Positions 24,923-35,734 of a stretch of DNA of 64,000 bases are shown in pieces. This stretch comes from Rhodeus uyekii (taxonomy: Eukaryota; Chordata; Actinopteri; Cypriniformes; Acheilognathidae), in assembly GCA_037043235.1 (NCBI GenBank), contig JAWRVZ010000181.1:310001-374000 (forward strand). The letters run 5' to 3'. The number at the start of each line of letters is the position of its first letter. Within the stretch, counting starts at the first letter, position 1. The notes below the pieces were generated by a model, which searched no databases, was not told where the DNA came from, and saw only the letters and a program-made list of their open reading frames with translations. The translations under genes and the position numbers were made by a program.

Positions 24923-26212
24923 CATATAAGAACATATGGACAGAAAGGCATCTACATCTGCATTTAATCTGTGTCTTATTCTGGCCCCTTGAATGTACAT
25001 TCTTATTTCAGAGTTGGGAAATGTAAACAGAGCACTTTAATTCCCAATCTGTCTCTGAAATGTATAGCAGAACACCATTTCTATATAGGAACCATTTGGC
25101 AATGCCTCGGGGCTCCTATTAGAATACTCATATGTAAACAGGAGAAAAGCTTTAAAAAAAGAAGATAAATTTCACATCTCAGATTCTTAATCAAAAGCAG
25201 GTTGGGCAAATCTAGATGTGGTAGTTTTCCTGTGCTTTACTGACCTCTAGTGGCTACAGTATTTTATAAACATGACGACGATTAAAAGGGAAATACACGG
25301 CTATAATATCACAGGACTTTTTGCGATGAATATGTTAAAATGTGCAGAAAGTAAAACACATAAAGCAATGTATCAAAGACAGCAATCCGAAGTTTAAAAT
25401 TGCCCAAAAGTTGCTGACTGAAACCTCTGCCAAAGCATCTTCAAGGCTTGCAAAAATGAAGGTCAGCTGTCAAAAAAAAAAAAAAAAACCTGATCAGAAG
25501 CACATTATTGAAAGCTAAGAAGCTTGCCAACTTCAGAGTGACATGCAAAATAGCGTTTTTGTTTCTGCCTTCAAAGCTGGCACATTTCAACAAAATACCA
25601 CAGAACTGAATGCTGTTGGGCGCGCTTGGGCACAATGTTTAAGACAGTGTCAAAGGCTACAGAACAAGTAAGCAATTGTAATTTCTGTGGAATATTGTTC
25701 TTTTTGAAGGATTTTTGGTAAACTGGGATTCTTTATGAGTCAGCCATTCATTGTGGTCACCCTTACTGGAAAACAAATACTGCTAATCCATATGAAATGT
25801 AATATTTGTAGCTATGTAAAGCTTTGGCTGTAATTGCTTATTTTGGTGTGATGTTCCCCCCACTGCTTTACGGTTACCTTATTAGTGGAACAACAGAAGT
25901 TAAAGAAATCACCACAAATGTACATGACATCCTACAGGAAGTGCTTTAGAAAATGGTTCATTCTGTGGTACATTGGCACACATCTGCAGTTATTTAGTTA
26001 CAGTTAAATCTTACAGTTTTTTTTAAGGAAATATACCATATCCAATTCAGAAAGACATGGGGAGAAAATCTAATTGGGTATATACACTACATTAATTACT
26101 TTCAAAAGTTTTTTGTTTTAAGAAATAAAAACTTCTATTCAACAAGGTACATTCAATGGTGAAATCTAATGACAGTATATATAATTAGATATTTTATAAT
26201 AAGTAAGAAATA
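24921..26212. other. Intergenic, no gene recognised
   Basis: Short ORFs only and a 16-A run near 25470. Nothing recognised. Confidence 0.45.
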
Positions 26213-26613
26213 ATGAAGGGAACACTTAAATCATACATTGGATCTCATTCATGTATCTCCTCCATACTCTTGAAACCGTGCTGGGAAACACACCTTGCGA
26301 CGCCATGTATACAGGTGCTGGTCATATAATTAGAATATCATCAAAAAGTTGATTTCACTAATTCCATTCAAAAAGTGAAACTTGTATATTATATTCATTC
26401 ATTACACACAGACTGATATATTTCAAATGTTTATTTGTTTTAATTTTGATGATTATAACTGACAACTAATTCCAAACTCAGTATCTCAGAAAATTATAAC
26501 ATTGTGAAAAGGTTCGATATTGAAGACACCTGATGCCCGACTCTAATCAGCTAATTAACTCAAAACACCTGCCTTTAAATGGTCTCTCAGTCTAGTTCTG
26601 TAAGCTACACAAT

Positions 26614-28325
26614 CATGGGGAAGATTGCTGACTTGACAGTTGGCCAAATGATGACCTCTAACACCTTGCACAAGAAGGTCAAGACACAAAAGGTCATTGC
26701 AAAAGAGGCTGGCTGTTCACAGAGCTCTGTGTCCAAGCGCTAGTGATGGCGAAATGAAGCTTTGTGAATCACCGAGGCTTTCCCCTCAACTGTATCGTAA
26801 AAAGGTTCATTACTCGAAGCTTTTCAACACGGTGCACACTACCGATATCTTGTGGTCAAAGTTTGAAGAGCAGCTTGTGCCAGGACACATTCTTTTTTTT
26901 ACTGTTTCATGTAAAAATTCACTTTGAGAAATCCACAAAAGCAATAAAAAATTGTTTTGTCATTTGTTAATGTGATTATTAGCAATTATTATAAATTATT
27001 ATTAATTTTGACAAATTAGCCTATTAATGAATTTATGAAACAAAATAATAAATGGGACAAATGAATGTGTATAGAAACTATTTTTATGAATCTACTTTGA
27101 TCAACACATGCAGCCTTATTTACATAAACTTTAGCCTTGGTCCTAAACCTATGAATTCATACAACAACAACAACAATGAGCTTACTTTATTTGTTACAAC
27201 CCGAAAATGCTGCCAGACTTCCGAGCGGCCTCTTTTCTTGGCTGGTTACATGCTCAAAATTCAAAAAAGCTTATCCTCTGTTTCGAGTCAGTTCACCACC
27301 GTTTTACCGAAGTGCATGACACTCAAAACCTGCGCAAGGGGTTCGCGCTACATTTGAATCAGATTACGAAGCAGTCACGTGGTTGAGAGAGAAAACAAAG
27401 CTTCGGACGTCACTGATCACGTGGTTATGGCCAAATGAATCACGCTCCGATACAGTGCTTCACTGTGAGATGTGTCGTTTTTTGCTTCGAAGCCTCGGTG
27501 TCAAACGTCACATCACTACCAAGCGCATTAATAGAGGCGAAGGGAAGGAAAAGATGTGGTAGAAAAAAAGTGTACAAGCAATAGGGATAACCGCAGTCTG
27601 GAGAGGATTGTGAAACAAAACCCATTTAAAATTGTGGGGGAGATTCACAAAGAGTGGAATGCAGCTAGAGTCAAGAGCCACCACGCACAGACATATGCAA
27701 GACATGGCTTTTAGCTGTCGCATTCCTTGTGCCAAGCCACTCCTCAACAGAAGACAGCGTCAGAAGCGTCTCGCCTGGACAAAAAGGACTAGACTGCTAC
27801 TGAGAGGTCCAAAGTTATGTTCTCTGATGAAAGTAAATTTTGCATTTCCTTTGGAAATCCCAGAGTCTAGAGGAAGAGAGGAGAGGCACACAATCCATGT
27901 TGTTTGAGGTCCCGTGTAAAGTTTCCACAGTCAGTGATGGTTTGGTGTGCCATGTCATCTGCTGGTCCACTGTGTTTTCTGAGGTCCAAGGTCAACGCAG
28001 CCATATTACAAGAAGTTTTAGAGCACTTCATGCTTCCTGCTGCTGGCCAACTTTATGGAGATGCAGATTTCATTTTCCAACAGGACTTGCCACCTGCACA
28101 CAGTGCCAAAGCAACCAGTACAGCAAACTCGCCTGACCTTAACCATATAGAAAATCTATGGGGTACAGTATTGTGAAGAGGAAGATGTGACATGCCAGAC
28201 CCAACAATGCAGAAGAGCTGAAGGCCACTTTCATAACACCTGAGCAGTGCCACAGACTGATCGACTCCATGCCACGCCGCATGGCTGCAGTAATTCAGGC
28301 ACAAGGAGCCCCAAAAAAGTATTGA
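26614..28325 (+). pseudogene. Tc1-type transposase pseudogene interrupted by hAT element
   Basis: The N-terminal helix-turn-helix part begins at the ATGGGGAAGATTGCTGAC near 26616 and is broken at 26740 by the hAT insertion. It resumes at 27527 and carries, in shifting frames, FIFQQDLPPAHSAKATSTAN (catalytic Asp region) and SPDLNHIENLWG (third acidic residue) at about 28,068-28,166. Stops and frameshifts, for example GTATTGTGA after ENLWG, make it inactive. Confidence 0.85.
26741..27518. mobile_element. Non-autonomous hAT element nested in Tc1
   Basis: A 778-bp insertion bounded by a perfect 8-bp target duplication CCAAGCGC (26733-26740 and 27519-27526). The terminal inverted repeat is TAGTGATG/CATCACTA, and sub-terminal CACCGAGGCTT and ACTGTATCG are inverted copies at the two ends. 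No transposase frame. The 8-bp duplication and the ends identify the hAT superfamily. Confidence 0.9.
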
Positions 28326-28914
28326 GTGTTGTACATGCTCATACTTTTCAGTTGGCCACGATTTCTAAAAATCCTTTCTATGTATTGGTCTTAAGTAATA
28401 TTCTAATTTTCTCAGACTGAATTTGGGATTTTCCTTAGTTGTTAGTTATAATCATCAAAATTAAAAGAAATAAACATTTGAAATATATCAGTCTGTGTGT
28501 AATGAATGAATATAACATAAGTTTCACTTTTTGATGATATTCTAATTATATGACCAGCACCTGTAGCTGTGTTATCCTAGAGGAGCAGGACTGCCTGATT
28601 GGGATGCAGATACTGCCTCGGGCAACAAACAGTGACAAGGACCTCAACAAAACTAAAGATAAATCAGTCAGGAATTGTTTAAGGCCTCCACTTTTATCAA
28701 AATCATTCTCTTGCTGTTGAAATCATTCTCCAATGCACCTGTTATTAATTTCATTTGCATCAAAGCAGATAAAACTGATTCACTGGAAATTACTTATGAT
28801 GAGATCCCTGAAGTTTAACTGACAGTGTTATACTGTGATTAAGTGTTCCCTTAATTTTTTGAGCATTGCATGAGTTTAACATTTAATTCAAATAAATGCA
28901 TTTCTTCGGTGCTT

Positions 28915-29080
28915 TCTATTCATCAAAATATTTGTATCATAATTTCTACAAAATCTTAAGCAGCACAATTGTTAACAATAATAATACATGTTTTTGAGAA
29001 CATAACAGTATATTAAAATGATTTCTGAAGGATCATGTGACAATAAAGACTGATCACTAAATGATGTTGAATTTCTTTTT
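28915..29080 (-). repeat. Dispersed cyprinid repeat
   Basis: Contains AATCTTAAGCAGCACAATTG and ATTTCTGAAGGATCATGTGA, the same ordered motifs as the copies at 8725, 22395, 34740 and 57770. Confidence 0.65.
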
Positions 29081-29511
29081 CCCATCACAGGAAATTGCCT
29101 TTCTATCTTAAACTACATTAATTACTTTATTAAATTACTTAATTTATAATAATGTTTGAAAATATTAGCCAACAGCATTTTTTATATCTTGGTAAGCATA
29201 ACATATTTAAAACAAACCACAAAGAAAAATATAAAACACAAAATGTCTTTCCAGAACTGAACAAAAACACAAAAAACCCACAAAAGCTGATGCATTTTTC
29301 AGTTGAGTTTATTATAATTGCTCCCCTCATATCCCAATTTATGGTTTATTACAATTATCATTCATCTAGCCATATGGAAAACACTGAACACTATTATTTC
29401 TACTGCTTGTCTGATTAAGCATCTCCTTACAGTCCGCACTAATGACCCATGTTTCTTTCTGTCTATAACTCATAATCAAGCTGCTGAATTTAAGAGAACC
29501 AATAATGTAAA

Positions 29512-29548
<37 letters not shown>

Positions 29549-31151
29549 CGCGCGCAATTCACTAACAAGCATGAACACTAATGATTTGCAGATAGAGACA
29601 GAGGTATTTTACAGGGATATTTAGGACCAATACTACAAACAGCAAAATAACTGAACACTGGAAACCTGAGAGACTCGCTGAGTTTTATATGCCAACGTGA
29701 AATCTTTTCAATACTGTACAGTCATACAATACTTTCCACTTATTTGAACTCTCAGATCTACGGCCACCTTTTATACGAGAGCTAGATTAACAATAATGAA
29801 AACTAGTTGAAACAGAGAACATTGGAAGATAACACCCGACAAAGCTGAAAATACCTCTTAAGAAAAACATTCTGCCCAACCAAGAGTTCTCATTTGCTGG
29901 TCCATCCTACAGTAAACAAATTAACAAAAAATAAATCGAGTCAAAACTAAAACTAAGAGGAACCCAAATGCAAAGATACAATATCCACGTTCCTAACTTC
30001 TACATCAAAAAAGGAATTTCAGAGTAAATAAAAATGCTTTCTACTACAAAAACTTTTTTTTTTATGAGCCAAATGCAAACTGTGGCCTTAAAAGTGTGTG
30101 GTGAGGGGAGGAGGGCAAACAAATAAAGCCTTTATACCAGTAAACAAGCCAGGTGCATGCAAGTAAGATGCTATAGAGTGTGAACTCTAAAGAAAATGTT
30201 GATATTGAAGCCCTTTAGTGTGCACACTGTGCCTGTCTGTAAGTACAAAAAATAAGCTAATTTATGCAGCATAAAAATTTGTTGTATAGCAAAGCTACTG
30301 TAAACAGAGTATGTTACAGAGGGCATTCATTACTGCTGCATCACAGCAGGTTAACCAGTGCAAAGCTCAAAGGCCCTTCTTATAATCATCTTCCCTTACT
30401 ACTAAAAAGATGTAACAAAGATATTGGGTTATTGCTTTGCTAACAAAATAAGTGTTAATTATGCAGGGACAAATGCTGTAAACTTAAAACTAAAGAAAAC
30501 CTGGAAAGCTCAGGTGGAGTAAAACTACACAGATTTACGTAAAGAAAAAAGTTTTGCAATTTAGATCATCTATATTATATTTGGTCTGGATTAAACGTCA
30601 GTAAATTTTTTAGTCTGTTTTCTGCCTTAGGATCGGTAGTTGCCAGTCACTCCAACAAGTGCCAAGCTGTTAGAGATTCAGACAAATCCTAGCCTACCTG
30701 AGACACAGGCTTTGGCACGAATGTAAATGTACCAAATGCCGGCAAACTAGTCAGTGAGATTCATAGAGGTAATCTGCTGCCTGATCTGCAACAGTTTAAG
30801 GCCCATCGGCATGAATAAAAAGGTTTCTGCAATAAGTAGAGCTCAAAAAAAAAAAACTTCCCATTTTTAATAATGAATGATAAAAGTGCATCTGTATAAT
30901 GAAAAAGGAATGAATGAGGGGAAAATAATAAAGAAAAGCGTGCAGGAAACCCTTTGTGATATGAAATATCCTGATTAAACAACACCTCATGAGACGGGTC
31001 AAAAGGTCCAGCATCTTTACTGTTTCAACAGAAATGTTTAACACGATTCTAGGTGGTATGTGAAGGCTGTGGCTTTGGTGACTTTTAGAACTAAAAATGT
31101 AATATTTGTGGTTTAGAGGCCCTCACTCAACCAGCCCGTCAGCTTTGTTCA
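29081..31151. other. Region downstream of eif5a2 (includes its 3' UTR)
   Basis: No gene-like ORF. An AT microsatellite with a GCGCGC end lies at 29513-29554. The eif5a2 3' UTR begins at 31151 and runs leftward. ATTAAA near 30,870 and AATAAA near 29,345 and 29,310 (minus strand) are possible polyadenylation signals, but none is compelling. Confidence 0.45.
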
Positions 31152-33125
31152 TTATGAGCTCATGGGCTTGATGGCAATGGGACACTCCTCCCCCATGGCA
31201 GCCAACACAGACACCTACAAGATGGAAAGAAACACAAACATTAGATTAAAGAGCAAAATAGATTTAGGCTTAAACAGTTCACACCTTAGTATTTGCTCCA
31301 AATCTCACTATTAACCAACCAAACTCAAACTGCTAATTGCTGCTTATTAAAAGCATTTAACATTTAGGTATGGGGTTAGATTAAGGGAAGTAGAATATGG
31401 TCATGCAGAATAAGGCATTAATGTGTACTAACAAACAGTCAATATCCTAATAATATGCATGCTAATAAGCAGCTAGTTAATAGTGACAACTAAATTAAGC
31501 ATTCCCAAAAAAATACTTGAGGTGGGTTTAACAGGGGTTCACCAATTATGATTTGACTTCAAACAATGTAAAAATTGTATCAACCAAAACACACTAAAGT
31601 TATCACTAATAAGCTAAAATGTTAAGAGACTAAAGTTCAGCTAATGTTTCCCTGCCCCTTCTACAAAAAAAAATAAGTTTTAAAATAAAGCTACAAGCGC
31701 ATCACTAATTGTTTAATTTATATGCTGTTTAGGAATAATGTAAATGCATTAAAATACTACTATATGCATGTTTTCATAAGAAAACACTTAATTCAGGATG
31801 TATGCGTTCATGACTAAAATGTATCAGTGTAATTTGAGTAATCAACAGACAACTATGCAAATGCCTTACGAACAGTAATACCTTGAGATACGATCATCCC
31901 GAAATATGAGCAAGACTTCTAGCAAATTTTTGCTTTAAATTATTAAATATATAAAATTATTTTAGATACAAGCAATTCGAGTTACGAGCTCTGTTCTGGA
32001 AAAGGATTATGCTCGTATCTCAAGGTATTACTGTAAATGAATAGTTTATGGAGTGGGAATTTAGATGCTAGCAACATTAAACTAGTGCATGTCTTATTTT
32101 TTAGGTTATTCTTGCATTAAATCATTAACATTAATGGGGGGGGAAGAGCTATAATTTATCATTTTCAAATGATGTTGCGAACGTCAGACAATACAAGTCA
32201 GAGCACTCTGAAAATTGTAATCACAAGTTCTATGAGGACATGCATGCTTTTTCTGAAATTATGATAATACTGACATGGTGTGAAACCATGAACAGCTTCT
32301 ACATGCAATAAGGGCTGCTTTGCCAGAGCAAGACTGAAGCTCCCCATCTAAATTTAATTGATTAATAAATCTTCCTCATCTTAAAAAAAAAAAAAAGAGA
32401 GACCTAGCTCACAGTATACAAATTCATGTGATTTTGAAAGCATATAACAGCTACAGACCAGAAATTCATCCCCAGATTCAAATTTGCTCTCTATTTCTTT
32501 GCCCAGATCCCCATCAGGCAGCTTGAGGTCCTCACGCAAATCTCCATTATCCTTCAACAGGGAAAGGTAGCCATCGGTAATGCCAACCAGCTGTGCCAAA
32601 GGAAAAGCAGAAAACACATTAATTCAAAAAGCCACAGAATAGATTAGATGTAGACATTTTTTGAGTAGAGCAAATTCCTGAAGACAAATCACGTTGCCCA
32701 TCCAATCCTTACACATTAATCATGGCGGATGAACATTGAAAAACGAGGCCTAAGGTCGATTATCTTACTTGATAGTCCAGTCTCTTGATATTAGGAACGT
32801 CCATGTTGTGGGTGGAGGGACAGATATCTTCATTTTTCTTTCCAGTAAATATGTCAATTCCAACCATGTGCACCTGAAAAGGAGGACTTTTAGGACTTTC
32901 ACTGATTCAATCACATGCCATGAATTATGAAATTTGGCAAGTTTATTAATGTGATACCTTGGCGTGTCCATGCTTGCCAGTCTTGGAAGTAGACATCTCC
33001 ACAATCTTGCATGGACGTCCCTTAAGCACCACAAAGCCGTTCTTACGCAGAGCACTGCACTGCATTGGGAAGGTCAGAGAAGCTCCAGCATCTCCACTGG
33101 TGAAATCAGTATCAAGATCAGCCAT
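31152..33125 (-). CDS. eif5a2: Eukaryotic translation initiation factor 5A-2 (four coding exons)
   Basis: Encodes a 155-residue eIF5A, the cytosolic factor that relieves ribosome stalling and promotes peptide-bond formation and termination. Coding exons, 5' to 3' on the minus strand: 33125-32958, 32873-32769, 32590-32459 and 31214-31152. All introns are GT-AG and all junctions are phase 0. The N-terminal SH3-like domain carries the loop STSKTGKHGHAK; the lysine between Gly50 and His52 (residue 51 here, 50 in human) is the one converted to hypusine by DHS and DOHH. The C-terminal OB-fold follows from about residue 84. Length matches the family (153-155). The start is the first ATG after a 5' non-coding exon and gives the family N-terminus MAD. 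The paralogue call (eif5a2 rather than eif5a) rests mainly on its position next to slc2a2 and tnik, as in other vertebrates. No break or frameshift is seen. Confidence 0.96.
31873..32033. mobile_element. Mariner-type MITE in eif5a2 intron 3
   Basis: A 161-bp element with near-perfect terminal inverted repeats: CAGTAATACCTTGAGATACG on the left and its complement ending ...CAAGGTATTACTG on the right. The right flank is TA and the left flank AA, consistent with a decayed TA target duplication. No coding capacity. Confidence 0.75.
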
Positions 33126-33147
33126 GATGGGTTAATCGAAGAGGATT

Positions 33148-33860
33148 CTGTGCAAGGAAGAAAAAGGAATAAGACTGTATCAGACACTAATACTTTACAT
33201 GGTACATCGAAGTACTAATTTGAAAATAATCCATGGTAGTACCACAGCACATGTGCGAAAACATTACCGTCTGGTACTTTTAAAGAGATAGTTCACACCA
33301 ATTTTTTTTAAAATAGTTGTCTCAATTCTCATTTCTTCTGTGAAACGTAGAAGAAAAAGTGATATTACAGCAGACATCAATGATAACAAAAACTTCTGTT
33401 AAACTGAGCAAAGTCATGCATGTTTGAGTCGACACGAGGCGACGGCGAGGAAATGACGGGATTTTTCATTTTAGGGTGAACTATCCCTTTAAGTGTGGTG
33501 AAACATTCGTACATTTACAGAAATAACGATAGAATCTCCATTTGTTTGTTAATGTGCAAATATTAGAGACTTAACAGTTAGCACGTGAAAGCTAAAACAG
33601 CATGTGAGCCGTTGAGGCGCTCTAATAGACCGTAACTTTCGACTGCGAACTCATTGCCATGTTATAAACGTGAACAAATTCAACACGTATCAAACATGAA
33701 CTACAAACTACCTCGGCCTGGAGACCCACAGAAATCGCGTGAAGTAAATCCTCGCTAAATTCGCCGAATCTAACGCCGTCAGAGCAGCCGTTTGAATTTG
33801 GGCTGGATGAATGACTCACTTTAAAGCTGCACGCAAAGTTAACCGGAACTACCGAGTTGC
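33148..33860 (-). promoter_or_regulatory. eif5a2 5' non-coding exon, intron 1 and proximal promoter
   Basis: A splice acceptor ending at 33148 joins the 22-nt leader before the ATG (33147-33126) to an upstream non-coding exon whose donor (GAG|GTAGTTTG) lies at 33712/33711. That exon probably extends to about 33,800. Just upstream on the minus strand is a TTTAAA box beside GAGTCA, an AP-1-like core. The block 33,600-34,320 is richer in CpG than its surroundings, as expected for a housekeeping translation gene. Splice sites are read directly; the transcription start is inferred. Confidence 0.6.
33280..33492. mobile_element. TTAA-flanked MITE in eif5a2 intron 1
   Basis: A 213-bp element bounded by TTAA on both sides. 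The termini AGAGATAGTTCACAC and GGTGAACTATCCCTTTAA are inverted repeats. This terminal sequence is one I recognise as a very common cyprinid non-autonomous DNA transposon (piggyBac/Kolobok-like by target site). It encodes nothing. Confidence 0.75.
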
Positions 33861-34237
33861 CCGAATCATTTAAAGAACGATTATTCGCTCACAAACGTAT
33901 AAACCTTGCTTTTGCTTAGGGACGAACTCTTATCGTGGTACGCCGATCATAAACGAGTAAACAGAGACGTTAGCATCGGAATCAATAACTTTTGTCAGGC
34001 CGTTATGCTGTTCTTTCTAGCTGTGACACACATGCGAAATAAAACAACTCCACACCCAGACGCTCTGATCACACAATCGACCGCTTCAGGACACCGTCTT
34101 GAATCGCCAAATCCTCTTTTAGAGCTGTATCCACCCACTGTACTGTATTCAGAGGAATCGCCTAAAAATGTTGCGATGCTGTAGCAGAGAGCATTGAAAA
34201 CGCCAGTCATTCCCTTCCAACAAAAGACGGAAAGATC

Positions 34238-34249
34238 TGCGCATGCGCG
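34238..34249. promoter_or_regulatory. NRF1-type palindrome upstream of eif5a2
   Basis: TGCGCATGCGCG fits the NRF1 consensus (YGCGCAYGCGCR) at every position. It lies about 0.5 kb upstream of the eif5a2 5' exon donor in a locally CpG-rich stretch. NRF1 sites of this kind are typical of ubiquitously expressed promoters. Binding is inferred from the motif only. Confidence 0.45.
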
Positions 34250-34319
34250 TACCTTTACGGCAACGAGATTCTCATGCACGAGGAGACACTGCTGCAGCTG
34301 CGTAGTGCTCAAATTTAAG

Positions 34320-35734
34320 CAGAAAAAACTCAAATACGTAACATAAAGTAAAATTAAAGTAAAATTCACGATATAGTAAAACTTTAAACGTCAATGTACA
34401 CAGATACCAAACCAGTGTTTTGGGCAAAAAATGTTGTAATTGATAAAAAAAAAAAGTTTAGTAGTTTATCATTGAAACACGTGGCAACTGGCTTTGACCT
34501 GTCATTTCTGAAACGTACCCTTGTCCTGGGTGCACAGTTAAAACTTTTTCTTTAAACCCAAACTTCATTACATATTTGAATGTTTGTTGGTTGGCTATTG
34601 TTTTTGCTCTGCCCATCAGCTATTACAAAATATGAAATTATATTGGAGTTCATTGTTCTGTAATATCACGTAGCAAAAAGTTAGAAAACCAGTTAAAGAC
34701 TAGTTTGGGTCTCCATTTTCCACCTTATTTAACATAAATAATATTATCAATATAATGATTTTTGAAGGATTTTGTGACACTGAAGGCTGGCAATTCAGCT
34801 TTTAAACCACAAGAATAAATTACATTTTGTTTTTGCTTATATTAAAACACAAAACAATATTACTGTTGATCAAGTGTTGTATTTTTTATCAAATAAATGC
34901 AGCCTTGGTGAGTACATAAGAGACATGCCGACCCCAAAGTTTTTAACAATACTGTAAACTACAGTAAACTAACATTCACTGCATCTTTGCAATACCTTTC
35001 CAGGTACTTTGACACTCATCAAATCGCCATTAAGCATGACATTAAATGGAAGAATGACCATAGCAATAGATTTAAAGACACAACAAAAGTATTTCAAAGG
35101 CCTTCCTCTGTAGATTCTAGGATTCTGCTTCTACTCTGCAAAAATCGAATGTAATTGTTAAAAAATAAACAAACGTAATACAACTGTTGTAACTCTAGAA
35201 CAAAATGTAAGAAGTTCTTACATTTGTCTTTGAATATATTTATACACTAAACAATTGTAGGTGATTTTCCTTTAAAGTTTAATTTTAAATATCTATCATA
35301 TAATTACGTAATGCATATTTATAGTTTCTATAAACTTCTTTCAGTTGATTTGTATCACACAAATCTCAAGGGACATGAAACTGAAAGGAAACTTTAAATT
35401 TGCCACCATCAATATCACTAATGGAAAAAAAATATTTTAAACAGACGTACTTTGTGGATAAACCCCCCCCCCCCCCCCCCCCCCAAAAAAAAACAAATTC
35501 AACATCAGCTGCGCTAAGGCCAGTGCATGTGTATATTGCGCATCATCTCTCACAATTATACTGTTGTGTTTAGTTAATCTCTTTATATGCATCCAGACAA
35601 ATTATTTCCTGTCACATGATGAGCTCTGCATGAGGCCCAGTGGAATATACAGCAGATCAGTTCTGTCATAACAGGTGACTGTGACTACAGTAACAACATT
35701 CATTCCACAGTTGCCAAACACTAATGATCCTCTT
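34320..35734. other. Intergenic region between slc2a2 and eif5a2 (includes slc2a2 3' UTR)
   Basis: No ORF of note. The side next to 35,735 must hold the slc2a2 3' UTR, but I cannot fix its end. It contains a C22 tract at 35463-35484 followed by nine A, and a dispersed cyprinid repeat at about 34,740-34,950 (see separate entry). Confidence 0.6.
34740..34950 (+). repeat. Dispersed cyprinid repeat
   Basis: Shows TTTTTGAAGGATTTTGTGAC, CAAATAAATGCAGCCTTGGT and GCCGACCCCAAAG, the reverse-orientation counterpart of motifs at 8725-9060. Confidence 0.65.

Larger units (their letters stand above)
26312..28563 (+). mobile_element. Tc1/mariner transposon with long inverted repeats
   Basis: Flanked by TA on both sides. 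The ends are CAGGTGCTGGTCATATAATT and its complement; the inverted repeats extend about 190 bp with few differences. The 2,252-bp length is longer than a typical 1.6-kb Tc1 because it contains a 778-bp hAT insertion. The interior encodes a decayed transposase on the plus strand. Confidence 0.92.
26213..28870 (-). mobile_element. Old Tc1-like element split by a younger insertion
   Basis: Terminal phrases AAGGGAACACTTAA at 26217 and, complementary, TTAAGTGTTCCCTTAATTTT at 28839 bound the unit. When the insertion 26312-28563 is mentally removed, the minus-strand sequence across the join (AGGATAACACAGC / TACATGGCGTCGCAAGG) reads as a mutated Tc1 transposase region followed by CCCAGCACGGTTTCAAGAG. 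Much of the original transposase is deleted, so this is a remnant. Confidence 0.55.

Noticed and set aside
33995..34369. 124-codon ORF on the minus strand upstream of eif5a2
   Set aside because: It spans the CpG-rich promoter region and has no family resemblance. CpG-rich DNA has few stop codons, so openness is expected.
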